In this document: positions 22,439 to 34,613 of the stretch, piece after piece
Layout of the letters: each line of letters starts with the position of its first letter
Position numbering within the stretch: position 1 is the first letter of the stretch
Translations under genes and position numbers: made by a program
Notes under the pieces: model-generated
Databases searched by the model: none
Seen by the model: only the letters and a program-made list of their open reading frames with translations
What the model was told of the DNA's origin: nothing
Source: Dichetophora obliterata
Taxonomy: Eukaryota > Arthropoda > Insecta > Diptera > Sciomyzidae
Assembly (NCBI GenBank): GCA_963920525.1
Contig: OY986439.1
Coordinates: 5,226,501 to 5,290,500, forward strand
Direction of reading: 5' to 3'
DNA: 64,000 nucleotides

Positions 22439-22950
22439 ATGGAATACACAGTTGAAGGTCAGAACTTTTTAATTTTAGTAAAAATTTGAAGCAAGTATAT
22501 GTATGTTGTTTTTATATTTGGCTGTTTTTAAAATGAGTAAATTTTACATGACAAAAAACAATGTTTTTGATTTTTGGTGGAGCACAACTTTCGTGTAACT
22601 CTTGTATCCGGGCTTAATTTTTGCTTTGTGTAAAAACTTTGTGTTGAAATTTTACGCTGTTCAACACTGTTCAACTATTTTTTTTAGAGTGCACGTACCT
22701 CCTCCTCAAAAAAATACATACCGATATCTCAGATAAATCTGTAAGAGAAATTAAAATGAAATTAGCAGCATATTCAAAAAAATTTAAAGAAAAGTGGTAT
22801 GGTTGTGGAAAGTCTAGGGACCGGTTTCTGAGCAAAAATACTGAATTCCTCGATATTGATATGCAAATTCAAGTTTGCAAGCACACTCCCTTGCCGTCCA
22901 CATCTTCACAGTACTCGAAAATCATTGGCAGACAAAAACTAGAATTTTAA
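22439..22950 (+). CDS. Candidate two-exon small gene or repeat-encoded protein, about 93 aa
   Basis: A start in good context (gtgaaaATGG, 22439) opens a 19 nt first exon (MEYTVE) ending at a GT donor (22458). A T-rich tract and AG at 22686-22687 give an acceptor. Joining there keeps one frame: E-C-T-Y-L-L-L then KKIHTDISDKSVREIKMKL, AAYSKKFKEKWYGC and KSRDRFLSKNTEF, to TAA at 22948-22950. The same frame runs on past that stop as EVSFKTKRRRVEALVQ to 23086-23088, so the stop is probably a later nonsense mutation. The layout resembles repeated insect proteins of unknown function with a KRRR tail. It is probably a pseudogene fragment, but the splice phase is consistent. Confidence 0.4.
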
Positions 22951-23088
22951 GAAGTATCCTTTAAGACGAAAAGGAGGCGAGTGGAAGCCTTGGTTCAAGT
23001 TAAGACTGCCTTGGAAGTGGAAATTTTAGATATTAATACAATGCAGGAAAAACTTTTTTCACTATCTCTTACGGATACCCTACAATAA

Positions 23089-23324
23089 GCATTTTTTATA
23101 GTACATTTTTTTATTTTACAAATAGTAAATTCTGAAAAATTTTGATATAAAAATTATGACGATATTTCGAAAACTGTTGATTTCTCTCGAAACTTAAGAT
23201 TTTCTTAGTACAACACATTTTCTTAAGGCAAGGTCAATGCCTCAGAATGAGAAAAGCGATTGAAATTTCAGTAAGTTTTTCGAATTTTGACCAGAGGCGA
23301 TACTAGTTAACTTAATTATGTCGA
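23089..23324. other. AT-rich intervening DNA
   Basis: No gene or repeat recognised. Confidence 0.4.
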
Positions 23325-23800
23325 AAGAATGTACAGGATGAGGATGTATAGAGAGGTTAGAAGGATATTTCGTACTTGAGATCTGACGAGATGGAAATCG
23401 AATTCAATAATTATATTATTAGTAAGACGAAGCATTCTAGTCATAGGTTCACCGCATCCGTAGTCGGTGGCGATGGAAAAGAGGCACAGACCTAAGGTTG
23501 CGTCGGTTTGTGTTAAAAGATATGAATTGGACCAGTGAAGGGAAGTTTATGGTGCCGCCTAGTAGTAGATGCAGCATAGGCAGCGTCCTTACGATTTTCA
23601 AGATTTTGCAAATTGATTAGCATCAAACGATCAGCGTAAGGAGGTCATTTGAAACTGTCGGAGCCGGGAAAGCCGCGTAATGCGAATCGAATGAATCTTC
23701 GTTAAACGGCTTCGATACTCATCGAATGAGAGACGCGGTATGCTGACCAAACCTGGCTGGCATATTCAAGTTCTGGCATATAACCGTTTTCCAAAGAACA
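23325..23800 (-). pseudogene. Jockey-like LINE reverse transcriptase, C-terminal fragment
   Basis: One minus-strand frame reads MPELEYASQVWSAYRVSH, MSIEAV, a stop, RRFIRFALRGFP, a second stop, PPYADRLMLINLQNLENR and KDAAYAASTTRR. This is the conserved 'LEYA.QVWSPY...IE.VQ..F..YALR...PPY..R..LI.LQ.LE.RR' region after the reverse transcriptase palm in Jockey-clade non-LTR elements. The catalytic domain itself is not present, as expected for a 5'-truncated copy. Two in-frame stops mean it is dead. The G+C is visibly higher than in the flanks. Confidence 0.85.
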
Positions 23801-25927
23801 TAGCGTACTAGAAAAAAATCCTTTTAAGTTACTGGTAGTTTACCTACCCTTGAGAAAACCATAATGGTTAGGAGAGAAGATAAATTTGTAATGAAAAAAC
23901 ATATTGTCGTATAGCATCGACAATTTTGTGAGTGCTTGAAGAGCTCAACGATTACTTGGCTATAATTGTTTAAAATTTACAATAGTCATGTTTAAAACAT
24001 TTCTGTCTAATTTACTATCTCTATTTCGCTTCCTCACTCTCCGCACCTTTCCTTGTGAACGCATTACGAATGCACTCGAGTGAAATGTTCACAATTTGTT
24101 CACAAAACAAACGCACGAGCGAACAAAGACGAACGAACGTAACATTATTCAATTTATTCATAATAAAATGTCTAAAACATGTCGTTGAACAATTTAGCAA
24201 ACAAACTGTCAGAAACATGACAGCTCAACATGTGCTACTGTTTGAGAGTAGATGAGCAGAGCGAATGCGAAGAAGACGCAACAACAGCAGCCGGTTGATC
24301 TAGAGTTGCTGTTGCTGTTGTTACAACTGCTACTCTACTACTGCTGTTGCTGCTGCATTTAGTTGTAAACAATTTTTCACAACGTTAATTATAGAGATTT
24401 TGTGTCATTTTCAGAAATTATTTCAACTGGACGATGATAGCTTGCCGTGACTGTAAAACTGTCATTGTGACAGCGCGGCAGTTGCAGTTGTCAGTTTGAC
24501 ATTAAAGTTACTCTGCGACACAATAAATTGCATGTCACGCTAAAAACCAAGTTTAAATCATAGAAGCAAAAAAGTAGTTTTAGTGGTGTAATTAAACTTA
24601 AATAGTATACTTATATTAAATAGTTTGAAGGTTCTGAAAGTTTTAACTTGTCTCATTTTCTTTACTCTCTGTCGGCAATATAAACTGATTCTAGGTTGTT
24701 AAACTGTCACATTTAATAATATAATCAACTCGTTTCCATTAAAACCCATGCACTCAAGAAAATCCAAAAAAACTTATAGCTGACATTGAAGTTGATTATG
24801 CAATGAACACACACACACATAATACAGATTACAACAACATCAAGAACGTCAAGTCTTCAACCGAGCAGAAGAAAAATATTCAAATATTTATTAATGTTCC
24901 TTCAGAACTTAACGCACACACAGACACTCACACGCACTCATCCTTATAGCAATATTTTACAAAATTCGAATCGACAAAACATGTTTGTGCCGTGTGTCAG
25001 GCGACATTGTTTTACATTTACATGTACAGGCACACGTATGGCTGCAGTGTGTTTGGGCCTTTATTAAATTATTTTGTAAATGAAAGTGGCGTTCAACATT
25101 ATTCAAAACAGCAGCGTTAAATTGAAAGCTCATAATTTTCACATAAATCCGAGGGTGGGCTACTAGTACGTTTTTTGTGCTGTGCCTAAATACAGGACTC
25201 TCAAAATATTACAGCAAATTAATCTCAATTCGTCAAGCTCAAGAATACATTTGCTTCAGTCTGATTTAATTACAACTGACGCTATATTTACAATGCTCTG
25301 GTTTTATCTGTTTTTGCTATTAAATTCAAATAAAACTTTTCTTTTTTGCCTCCCTTTGTTTTAAGTTGAGATGTACACTATCAAAAATATTTTTTTCCAC
25401 TTTAATTTAAAAAACTTTTTTTTGTTCGATCGATTAAAAAAATATAAAAACATAAAAAGGCAAATAATAAAAAAAAATCCAGACAGGAATTTCATACATT
25501 AAAATAAAATAAAAGGTAAAATTTAAAGATATCTTTCTGAGGTGATTTTCTAATAATCCTTTAAAAAAAACAATCTTTCAGATTTTATGTTTTATATTAA
25601 CTATGGATGACACCTGATAATAAAAAAACTTTTCGAAAATATTAAGATAAAAAAAACTTTTTATATAATTGTTTTTTAACTATATATAGATCAGTCTTAA
25701 GTCGAAATGTTTTATTTTAATTTTCTGTTTTTTTGAAATTTTGTATTGAGAATGTTAATACAGAAATTCAATTTTAAACGCCTTACGGAATGGCTATATC
25801 CGAATTGGGTAAATTTTTGCATGGAGAATCACTGACGCAAATGAAAAACTTAACTTAAAGGAAAAAAGATTGGCGTGATTTTTGGCGGAGTTACATAGTG
25901 CACAAAATTGACAAAAATTGGCAAAAA
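23801..25927. other. Non-coding stretch with CAA/CTG-type simple repeats
   Basis: Short gttgct/caacag runs lie near 24280-24360 and CA-rich runs near 24808-24930. No gene recognised. Confidence 0.5.
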
Positions 25928-28900
25928 AGTGAAAAGAGAGAGATCATATGAAATTTCCCAACTCACTCTCTGAGTCTCTCTGAGAAACGTTGCCATAGGA
26001 ACCAGTGTTGCCACTCACTGCATTTTCTTCGTAGCAAAAAATGTATTAAGTCTTGCTGCAATGTAGCCAAAAAAATTTTAAGCCTAGCATAACACGATGC
26101 AACAGTCATTTTGCTTTTTTGAAATGACCTAGTGTAGGTTTTAGGCCTGGTCGAGTACAACACAAAGCAGCACTTAAAAGTTGTCTAACACCCTGAAAAT
26201 TTTTACTTACCGTCAAAAAACCAGTTTTGCGATCATTCATGCTTTTTCTACCAATTTACTCAATCAGTTATCAACTGCTTCAAGATTTTATGCCAGTTTC
26301 GTAAAGATAATATATACTTTTTTTTAATTTATTCAACTTTACAATTTCTTGTAAACAAATAAATTCAACAAGTTATATGAAAATTTTAAATAAAGTTCCA
26401 TTACTTTGTCAACTTTTGGTCTATTTTGAATAACGAACACTCAATTTACTCGTAACATAAATGCACTACGTTATTTTCTAATAATAATACGATTGCTATG
26501 CTTTTTTAAGAAATTATGTCGAAAAAAACATCGGCAAAGGTAAATAGGTTGGAAAATACATCAACAAATTAACATTTACTTGATAAATATTAGTAGAAAC
26601 TATACAAATTCCACAAAGTATTATATATCATTTGAAAGATCTGTATTATCAGGAAGTAGTGCAAACATTTTGAGGATGTTAGACAATTTTTATGCACCGT
26701 TTCGTGTTAAACTCGACAAGACCTACAACTTACACCAGGTCATTTGAAAAGTGCATGCTTTTAGTAAATTTTGTCGCAATTGAAGGCAGCTATTTAATAG
26801 AATTTGTTTTTATCAAAAAGTAAATTCATAAAATATAATATAATTATATCTCATTGAGTATTTCAATACCGTAATGAAATTGCGATAACATGACAGTGGA
26901 ACTACAGCCTGCAACATAAAAATATTTAACAACAAAAATTTAAATTTCAGTTCTTTTTACAAAAATTCTTTCATGAGCATCAATACAATTTTTTTAAATA
27001 ATTCCTTACAAGTCATGATTTATTTCTTCCAATGTATTTCTTGCATTCGTTTTTTCTCGAATAGTTGAAAGGACAAAAACTGTCTTTCTGCGACTGCAGA
27101 ACAGTGAGGCAAATATAGTAAATTAAATACGAAACTTGTAAGATCTGGGAACATTTGCTCGCCTTGTCCATTTTTAATGAAAGAGACTTTTTCCAATAAG
27201 GAATCGATATCGATATCGCATTTTAAGTTGTTTACTTAATTTAAATAAAGTCTATTGAGTCTTTAAATACAAAATAAGATCCAAAATTAAATTGGCATTG
27301 TATGATAAAACTTCGATTAGAGTTATTATTTTTAAAAGTTCCAAGTATTTTCTTATAAAATCAAATCTTAATTTGATTTGCTCTTAAAATTCAATAATTA
27401 GTATACTTATTAATTTATTTTTCCATTTTACATCAGCTAACAAGTTCTTCAAGCGTCGCACATAATCATATTGATAGTTTTGACATATGGAAAAGAAAAT
27501 ATAAAATTTGTTATCTGACAGTTGATTTATGCGCTAAAGGTTAAATACAATGCACTAGAGGCATGAACAAAATCTTATTTCTGTATTTTTACATATAAAG
27601 TGTAACTTTTAGAATTTTTTCTATTGAAAATACAAAAAAAAATATTGAAACTATGAAAATGTAGCCATTTAAGAAGCATCGTAGCATTGTAGCTTTTCAT
27701 TTTAAATGAAGCCAAAAGGCAACGCTGATAGGAACTCCTCGCAACAAACTTAAAGTCAGAAATTTCACGCAACAAATAAATTAATGTTGTCAGTGAAATT
27801 TCACGCAAGTAAACATAGTACTACGCTTTACGTTTGAAATGGAATTGCTTAGTCAAATTTATATAGACCTCAATAATCACGATTTTTTTACTCGAAAAAT
27901 ATTTACAAAAAAAGAGTGAGCAGCGTTGCCAAAATGTGAAAATTATACCAAAACTGTTAATTTTTTTTTTCGATGTATAAACGTAAAATTTAATTCCATT
28001 TTGGTAAATTTTTGCAGTGACGAAACAAAACTAAATTTAAAAAATAAATTTTAAAAAAAGCGTTTCTGGAAATTTAAAAATGTTCACTTATCACTTTTGT
28101 GCTCTGTACTCTTAAAATACAGTGGGTGGCCAAATTAATAGGGATAATCTTTAAAATATGAATTGATCGTTATAATAATTTATCAAAAAATTACACAAAA
28201 GTTAGTTTTGTTGTAAAAATAATAAAATTTTAAAATTGCATTTTTGACTACCTTTCAGTTAGTTAAAATGAATTTTTGTTATAAATTCTTAATATTACAT
28301 ACGTATATTATATTAAATTGTGGTTTATTTTAATAATTTGAGCTTTTATGGTCTAGCTTGTTTAAATATTGCTAGTTAAAATAAATAACATTTATTAACA
28401 CTATGCTTTCATCCGGCGTTTCGTAGATTTCTTTTCTGCTTTTTCAGGGATTGAATCAGCGAACATATTTATTTAATTTTTTGTACATAAATGAATACAT
28501 TACAGTTCAAACTAACACCACTTTATAATTAAAAAATTTAACTTTACATTTTTATAGCACAATTAACAAATAATTATAATAAATATTTCAAAAAATTTCT
28601 AATAAAATATTAGAAACTAGCTTTACAATTTAAACTGTTGAACTCTTATATTATATTGTTATCGAAGTGAAAAGATATTTTGAACACACAGAAATTGGGT
28701 TAGATTTATTGATTTTTAGCGATAACTAGCGGTGATAGATTTTCAGCAATAGCTCTTAATCGGAAAGAGATACATATTGGTATACATTTTTCACATAAAT
28801 TATTCTTGAAGCTTGAACATTCTGTAAAATATATAAAAACATTTTGAAGAAAATTAACTTCGTTGTTTTTTATGACAGAGAAAATAAGAAATTTTTGTTA

Positions 28901-29428
28901 AACTGGAACAACTTTTGCTAATAAAAACCACGTCATATGAAAGCTAGTTAAAAATTAAATTTTGAATTTTTATTGTTTTTACAACAAAACAAACTTTTTT
29001 GTAATTTTTTGATTAATTACTGTATCGATAAATTCATATTTTAAAGGTTGTCCCTATTAATTTGGCCACCCACTGTTGCTTAGCTTTAAAAGTGAAAGTT
29101 TTGATGATTTAAGAATTCCCAACTATTTATTTTTATGTATGCAACTAAGTTATTTGTATGATTTTTGTTAATTTTCTACAAACAAAATTGACACAATATT
29201 TATCTCCTGCAACCATAGAATATTTATGTATAAAATATATTTACTATAAATTAAATGTTCGTTGCATGCTTTAAAACATGATTTAAATAATTAATATTTT
29301 GATTGATCAGATTTGATAAACTTCTGTTGTGGATGAGAAATTTTTTGGATTTTTGGTAAAAAAAGTTTTAGGCTGTGGCAACCCTTAAAGTGAATTGAGA
29401 AATTTCATATGATCTCTCTCTTTTCACT
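25928..29428. mobile_element. Long element with 40 bp inverted ends (candidate)
   Basis: AGTGAAAAGAGAGAGATCAT and the 20 bases after it (25928-25967) recur inverted at 29389-29428 with 38 of 40 bases equal, too good for chance. Just inside, both ends carry a 'gttgcca' motif. The 3.4 kb interior has no conserved gene and contains the MITE at 28120-29075. Motifs 'gaaatttcacgc' and 'agtact' recur internally near 27790 and outside near 29490 and 29870. Target duplication is unclear. Confidence 0.6.
28120..29075. mobile_element. Tc1/mariner-type MITE with long (about 210 bp) inverted ends
   Basis: CAGTGGGTGGCCAAATTAAT at 28120 pairs with the complement ending at 29075. The homology continues inward for about 200 bp (tttaaaatatgaatt, attacacaaaagttagtttt and a run near tttttaac). 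TA precedes the left end; the right flank reads TT, so one TSD has mutated. At 956 bp it has no transposase. The CAGTGG start resembles that of the Tc1 at 7894. Confidence 0.85.
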
Positions 29429-29544
29429 TCAAAATAAATAGGCAGTACAATAAAACTGTCGTGAAAAGATGTTGCTCAGAAACATGTTGAGATCATTTCA
29501 CGCACCAGAACAGAGTACTGTTCTGACGAAAATGTTGTGGTCAT

Positions 29545-29828
29545 GGTATAATTATTTGACAAGGTAGTAGCGTAGACTGGTTTTTTTTTTCTCAAGAGCG
29601 GCGATGGGTAGTTGTCAAAATCAGCTGTTCATGCAATTAATCAAAGAAATGTGAAAAAATAAGTAACGACTTAAACATAGCTAGTCAATCGCAAATATAA
29701 TGAATCAAAGAAAAGTTAAAAATAAACACATAGCTAGTCAACAACAGCAAACTACAACTACTTTAGCTGTTTTTGACAACTACCAATCGCCAAAAAACTG
29801 TGAAAACACCTTGTAAAATAATTATACC
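29545..29828. mobile_element. Small MITE, TIR GGTATAATTATTTGACAAGG, 8 bp TSD
   Basis: GGTATAATTATT..ACAAGGT at 29545 matches the complement of accttgtaaaataattatacc (ending 29828). The flanks GTGGTCAT (29537-29544) and ATGGTCAT (29829-29836) agree at 7 of 8 bases, suggesting hAT-type insertion. Inner motifs agttgtcaaaa.cagctg are also inverted. Confidence 0.8.
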
Positions 29829-30041
29829 ATGGTCATATTACCATGTCATATTTTGTATAGAGATTTGAGCGAAATTTCACATGAACTGAACAGAGTACTA
29901 TGCTAAAGTTGAAAAAAGATTTAGTAAAAATTTACTTTGTTTTCAATACAAAAATTTTTTAATATAGAAAATTAAAATCAAAGATCTGGCAATTCAAAAA
30001 CGAACAAATAACATTCGAACAAATAGCATTCATTGTAGTTG

Positions 30042-30456
30042 TCCAGGTAGCATTGACAGTTGTTAGGGTAAAACATGTACTGTCAAAAAGAGAACGCTTT
30101 CAATCGGCCATTAGCCCTATCATAAATATTTTTCACGCGGAATCGGAAAAGGGAGTTTTCATTTTTAAGATAAAGCTCAAGAGCATTTTGGAAATTTTTA
30201 ATGCAAAGTTGTTTATTACGGAATGATCAATAAATTGGCATTAAAAATGTCCAAAATGTTTTTGAGCTTTATCTTAAAAATTAAAACTCCCTTTTCCGAC
30301 TCCGCGTGAAAAATTATTCATGATAGGGCTGAATGTCAATAAGTGAAAACATAACCAATGTTAAAAATGTTGAAGTGAAAAAGCACTAACAGCTGTTTTT
30401 GACAGGCTATGTTTTCCTTTGAAAGAGAAAATAAGCAGTTGTCAATGCTACCTGGA
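30042..30456. mobile_element. MITE, TIR TCCAGGTAGCATTGACA, containing a nested hairpin
   Basis: TCCAGGTAGCATTGACA at 30042 pairs with tgtcaatgctacctgga ending at 30456. The centre (30113-30330) is a separate, stronger hairpin. Flanks do not show an obvious TSD. Confidence 0.75.
30113..30330. repeat. Near-perfect foldback, arms about 95 bp
   Basis: Starting AGCCCTATCAT and ending ATGATAGGGCT, the arms match through tttttcacgcgg, tcggaaaagggagtttt, ttttaagataaagctcaa and cattttgga, leaving a loop of about 25 bp. It is younger-looking (fewer mismatches) than the surrounding MITE, so it probably inserted into it. Confidence 0.85.
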
Positions 30457-32212
30457 TAATTTTGCCATGGCTCAGATTATGAAAGTCTAGAAAATTATAT
30501 AGTTTAAATGGAGCAAACTGTCCTACTGTAATCCAGTGCAGTATTTCAATGAACAAAAATTGATTTTATGGTATAAGATTGCAAAACATGGAAACAGAAC
30601 GGAGAGTATATTTCACAAACACAAACTTTTTGTGGTATTGTCACTTTTAGTAATTCATAAATAAGTATTTTAAGTAATAAAATACGGCTCAACAAGAAAT
30701 TAAGTATCACTATTTTAACCAAAAAACTTTTCTAATCAAATAATTGATAAAAAGAAACTTCTGTTTTATTTATTTTAGCTCTGTCTAAAAGCCTTTTATA
30801 GATGCAAAATCTTCAGATAACTGATTTATTTAGTAAAATTTGCTAAAACTCCAAAAACGTTATCAATCTTAAACAACACAAAGTATTTTCAGTAATATTT
30901 GCTGAAAATATCTTCAACAACCTGAATATCAGAAAGAAAAATCGTACAAAAAATGTTCAACACGACTTAACTATGTCATAAAAAAAACAACACTTGACAT
31001 TATTATCACCCTTTATTATCTACATCCAAGCCAAGTCAAGACAAGTCAAGAAGAGTCAAGTCAAGTCGTCGACGATCATAGTGCTATGTAAAGAAACAAC
31101 TTTAAATGATGGCTATAAATATTATAATTATCGAAATATAACAACACCAACAACAACAAAAATACGTAATTGAGTTAATTAACGCGCCGCAAAAGGCACA
31201 AAGATAAAAAAAAGACTCATCATTTAATAGCGAAATAAAATGCGATCTTCAGCAAGATTTGCTTCTTCTTCTGATACTTCCTTTAAAAAGTGCTCTTCAT
31301 TTGCCGTCATCATCAGCAACAACAACAACTGACAGTGTGCATGTGAACATACTATATGTGTGTCCATGTGTATGTTTGTGCATTCGATGCTTTAACGAAC
31401 TGAACGATAATTAAAATTATTGTTAAAATTGTATCAAGTACAGGGACAACGAATAATAAATGGTAACCAAACCAAATACATTTTAATGATGACAAAAAAG
31501 CCAAGAAACCAAAAAAATATTATTTGAAGCAATTATTTTGAGTCCCAAGCAGCGGGCAACAGCAGAAGAGTTGAGTAGAAGACAAGACAAACGTCAGAAA
31601 TGAACCCGCAAATAATGACAAGTGGTCGACCTAAGCAGCGCCACTCTAGAGCTTACTTAATTAACAACCTTTAAAAAAAAAGCAACCAAGAATCAACGGA
31701 TGAAATTCAAGACATTATTAAGAGGAATGTCTTCCTCTGCCTCCTGCTGCTGCTGCTACTGCTTCCAGTGCTACTACTATACTTCGTCAGCTGAAAGAAA
31801 CACTACTGAGAAACAAGTGGAAGCAGCAGAAGGGGCAACAATTAGGAAACTCATTCAAGCCAATTATTAACATGGAGCTACATTGAATCCGAATGGAACA
31901 AAAAAATACACCACTGCCACACATGCAGCGGCCACAAAAACCAAACTAACAACAACAACAACGAAAGCAACTTATATGAGCAATATTTAAGGAGAAGAAA
32001 AGACAACCAATGGCCGATAATGATGAGCAAAGAATGTGCAGAAAAAGACAAACAAACAAACAAACCAAGCAACAAACAAACAAGCGATCGCACGAACGAC
32101 GGAAATAATGAGGCGGGCGACGCGCAGCGGCAAGCTTCTGATGCTCCAAATAGACGAAGAACGACGACGACGATTACCAAGTGAGGAACAGCGCAACAAT
32201 TAAGCCAGCCAA
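30457..32212. other. Non-coding stretch with CAA, AAGTC and CTG runs
   Basis: It holds an AAGTC/CAAGT short tandem at about 31026-31067, caacaa runs near 31320 and 31950, and ctgctgctg at 31742-31760. Frames near 31878-32199 are CAA/GAC low-complexity artefacts. No gene recognised. Confidence 0.5.
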
Positions 32213-32270
32213 GCGCGAATCTAGGGAGGCCATGAGGGCTGAAGCCCCCAGACGCTCAAAACTTAACTGC
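32213..32270. mobile_element. hAT-like terminus fragment
   Basis: 'caagcgcgaatctagggagg' followed by 'gggctgaagccccc' resembles the CAGGCGCGGATCTAGGA end of the hAT at 11458. A comparable opposite end (tctagatccgccactg) lies at 37057-37072. Flanks do not match, so they may belong to separate elements. Confidence 0.35.
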
Positions 32271-32339
32271 AATAACTTTAACTTAAAAATTTTAAAAAAA
32301 TAATTATAATAATTATAATAATAATAATTATGATTTTTT

Positions 32340-32955
32340 TCAAAAAAGCTAACAACGAATCGTTATTTTTTACTGCTTTCATTTCGATCAAAAGTAAAAG
32401 TCAAAATTTGATTTTAATTTTTTGACCAAAAACAAAAGTTAAAATTTTACTTTAAATTTTCGATCAAAAATAAAGTTAAAATTTCAATTTAATTTTTTTA
32501 TCGAAAATAAAAGTCAAAATTTGAATTATATTTTCCGATCAAAAATAGAGATAAATAATTTGACAGATCTTTTTCTTATTAACTATTATAAATGTTTAAA
32601 GGTTAAAATAATTAATAGAGTAAGTTTCTTATTCATTTATATTCGTAAGATTTTTGCATTTCATCGCTTATTTGCTTATCATTGCACATTCTGTTTTTAT
32701 TTATTTCGCAAACGACTGGAACAGCGACTGCAAACAGATAATATAGGAATTAAGACGACTTTTACTTTTGATCGAAAAAATAAAAGTCAAATTCTAACTG
32801 TTATTATTGATCGAAAGAATAAAAGTCAAATATTAACTTTTATATTTGATCAAAAAATTAAGGACAAATTTTAACTTTTATTTTTGATCAAAAAATAAAA
32901 GTCAAATTTTAACTTTTATTTTGATCGAAAAAATAATAGTAAAATTTTAAGCAAG
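32340..32955. repeat. GATC-rich minisatellite, array 1
   Basis: Repeats of about 45-50 bp with the pattern tttttgatcaaaaataaaag then tcaaattttaacttttattt run at about 32385-32560 and 32757-32955, interrupted by about 190 bp of unrelated DNA. The frame 32521-32874 arises from the repeat. Related arrays lie at 61960-62885 and 63505-64000. Confidence 0.85.
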
Positions 32956-33467
32956 CATTACATTTACTCTTTCCAATTGACTTTTTGAATAGAAATTTTG
33001 AAAATAACTGTTATTTTCAGTACCTGGTTTTTTTGATATTGCGGAAATTGCTAAGATACCAAAATATTATCAATAAATACATCATTTGAGCTTAAGAGTT
33101 ATAGGAAAAGTCTAAAAATTATTATGTTCTGATGATTTGACAAGGTCATATTGAGCTTTAGGTCAAGTAATTCATGAAAGAAAGCAACAACAACAACAAC
33201 AACAACTCTGTAAAAGCTAATCACACAGCAGACTAGGCAGCCTTTTTCGGAAATAGCAACATTTCCTCTTCAGTAGTCTTGAGTGATTCAGCTGTGATCA
33301 ACACACTGTTTTACGTGAATATCGAGAGCTTATATTCAATTTGACCCATCTACAAAAAAAAATTTTTCAGGTGAGCAAAAAACAATGTAAATCTTTTAGT
33401 GCCAAATATTCACCAAGCAAACAAAACAAACATAAAGAAAAAATTAGTGAAATCACGTACTTTTCGT
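32956..33467. other. AT-rich non-coding stretch
   Basis: A CAA run lies near 33185-33206. No gene recognised. Confidence 0.45.
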
Positions 33468-33694
33468 TTAACCCATTAATGACTAATGGGTATTGAAATA
33501 CCCATAAAACAGTGTTTACGAAAAAGGCCATATCTCAAAAGTGGAAGGAGATATCAAAATAATTTTTTTTTTAAAACATTACGGAAAAATGAAACTAACT
33601 ATTGTCTTTACAATGTGAAACGAAATTCATACAATTAAAAGTTCCTATTCGAGATCGAAGATGTGTAATTTTCAAAAATAACAAAATCCATATA

Positions 33695-34613
33695 CAGGGT
33701 CCGCCAAATAACTTTTTTTTTTGAAAATTCTATAAAAAAAACTACTAGATATTTTCTCAAATTTCTTTTTTTTTTTTGAAAGAACAATCCTTCCGGTTAA
33801 TAATGGAAAATAATTTCATTCAAATGGCTGCCTCGGATGGCCATGCAGTAGCCTACACGATCGGTCCAATTTTTAAGCACATTATCGATTATGTGCAGCT
33901 GTATTTCACCAATGGCTTCACGAATATTGTCCTTTAAAGCGTCAATTGTCTCTGGCTTGTCTGCGTAACACTTATCTTTAAGGGCACCCCACAAATAATA
34001 GTCCAACGGTGTCAAATCGCAGCTCCGAGGTTACCAAACGACATCAGCTCTGCGGCTGATAATGTGATCTTCAAAAACAGGGCGCAAAACATCGAGTTTA
34101 GCTTCGGCTGTGTGGCACGTAGCGCCGTCCTGTTGAAACCAAATGTTGCTAATATCCCCTCTTAAATTTTTGTGAACAAAAATTCGTTCAACATGGCCCG
34201 ATAACGATCGCCATTGACTGTAACGGCCACTCCTTGCTCATTTTCGAAGAAAAATGGCCCAATTATGCCTCTGGACCAAGATTCGCACCAAATAGTGACT
34301 CGTTTTGGGTGCAGTGGCTTTTCAATGTATGCGTGCGGGTTTTCTGTGCCCCCAATGCGACAATTTGGCTTGTTTACATACCCGCCAAGATCAAAATGAG
34401 CTTCATCTGAAAAGATGATTTTTTTGGCAAAATCGGCATCTTCTGCATCAAAGTAATGTCGCAATATTTCCCAGCGTTGTTCAAGCGTATATACAACCAT
34501 ATTCGTTTAGCGGAAGGATAAAACTAATTATCTGTCAAATTAGACAAGAGCTAAGTGTTACTATTCACGAAAAAAGCACTAGTTGAAAAAAAAACGTTAT
34601 ATGGCGGACCCTT
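33695..34613 (-). mobile_element. mariner-superfamily element, internally deleted, nested
   Basis: The TIR is (c)agggtccgccaaataac at 33695, with its partner gttatatggcggaccct ending about 34612. A TA duplication (33693-33694, 34614-34615) sits inside the family P MITE. Copy 1 of that MITE supplies the empty site (gttttatatatgg, about 22089-22101), which confirms both borders and the TA duplication. The 919 bp span is shorter than a full element because the N-terminal coding part is missing. Confidence 0.93.
33797..34500 (-). pseudogene. mariner-superfamily transposase, deleted and frameshifted
   Basis: The minus strand starts MVVYTLEQRWEILRHYF and jumps directly to DADFAKKIIFSDEAHF, so the DNA-binding HTH domain and linker have been deleted. 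The catalytic core follows: first Asp in FSDEAHFDLGG, IIGPFFFENEQG, second Asp in FQQDGATCHTA and third Asp in RSCDLTPLDYYLWG. About 36 residues lie between the second and third, suggesting a DD37D-like (maT-type) member. It ends SHLNEIIFHY at 33797. There is a frameshift near 34160 and a stop near 34030. The three catalytic residues survive but the protein cannot be made. Confidence 0.88.

Noticed and set aside
31878..32199. Overlapping minus-strand frames, one Leu/Val-rich
   Set aside because: They follow CAA/AAC and GAC runs in three frames at once, a low-complexity effect.
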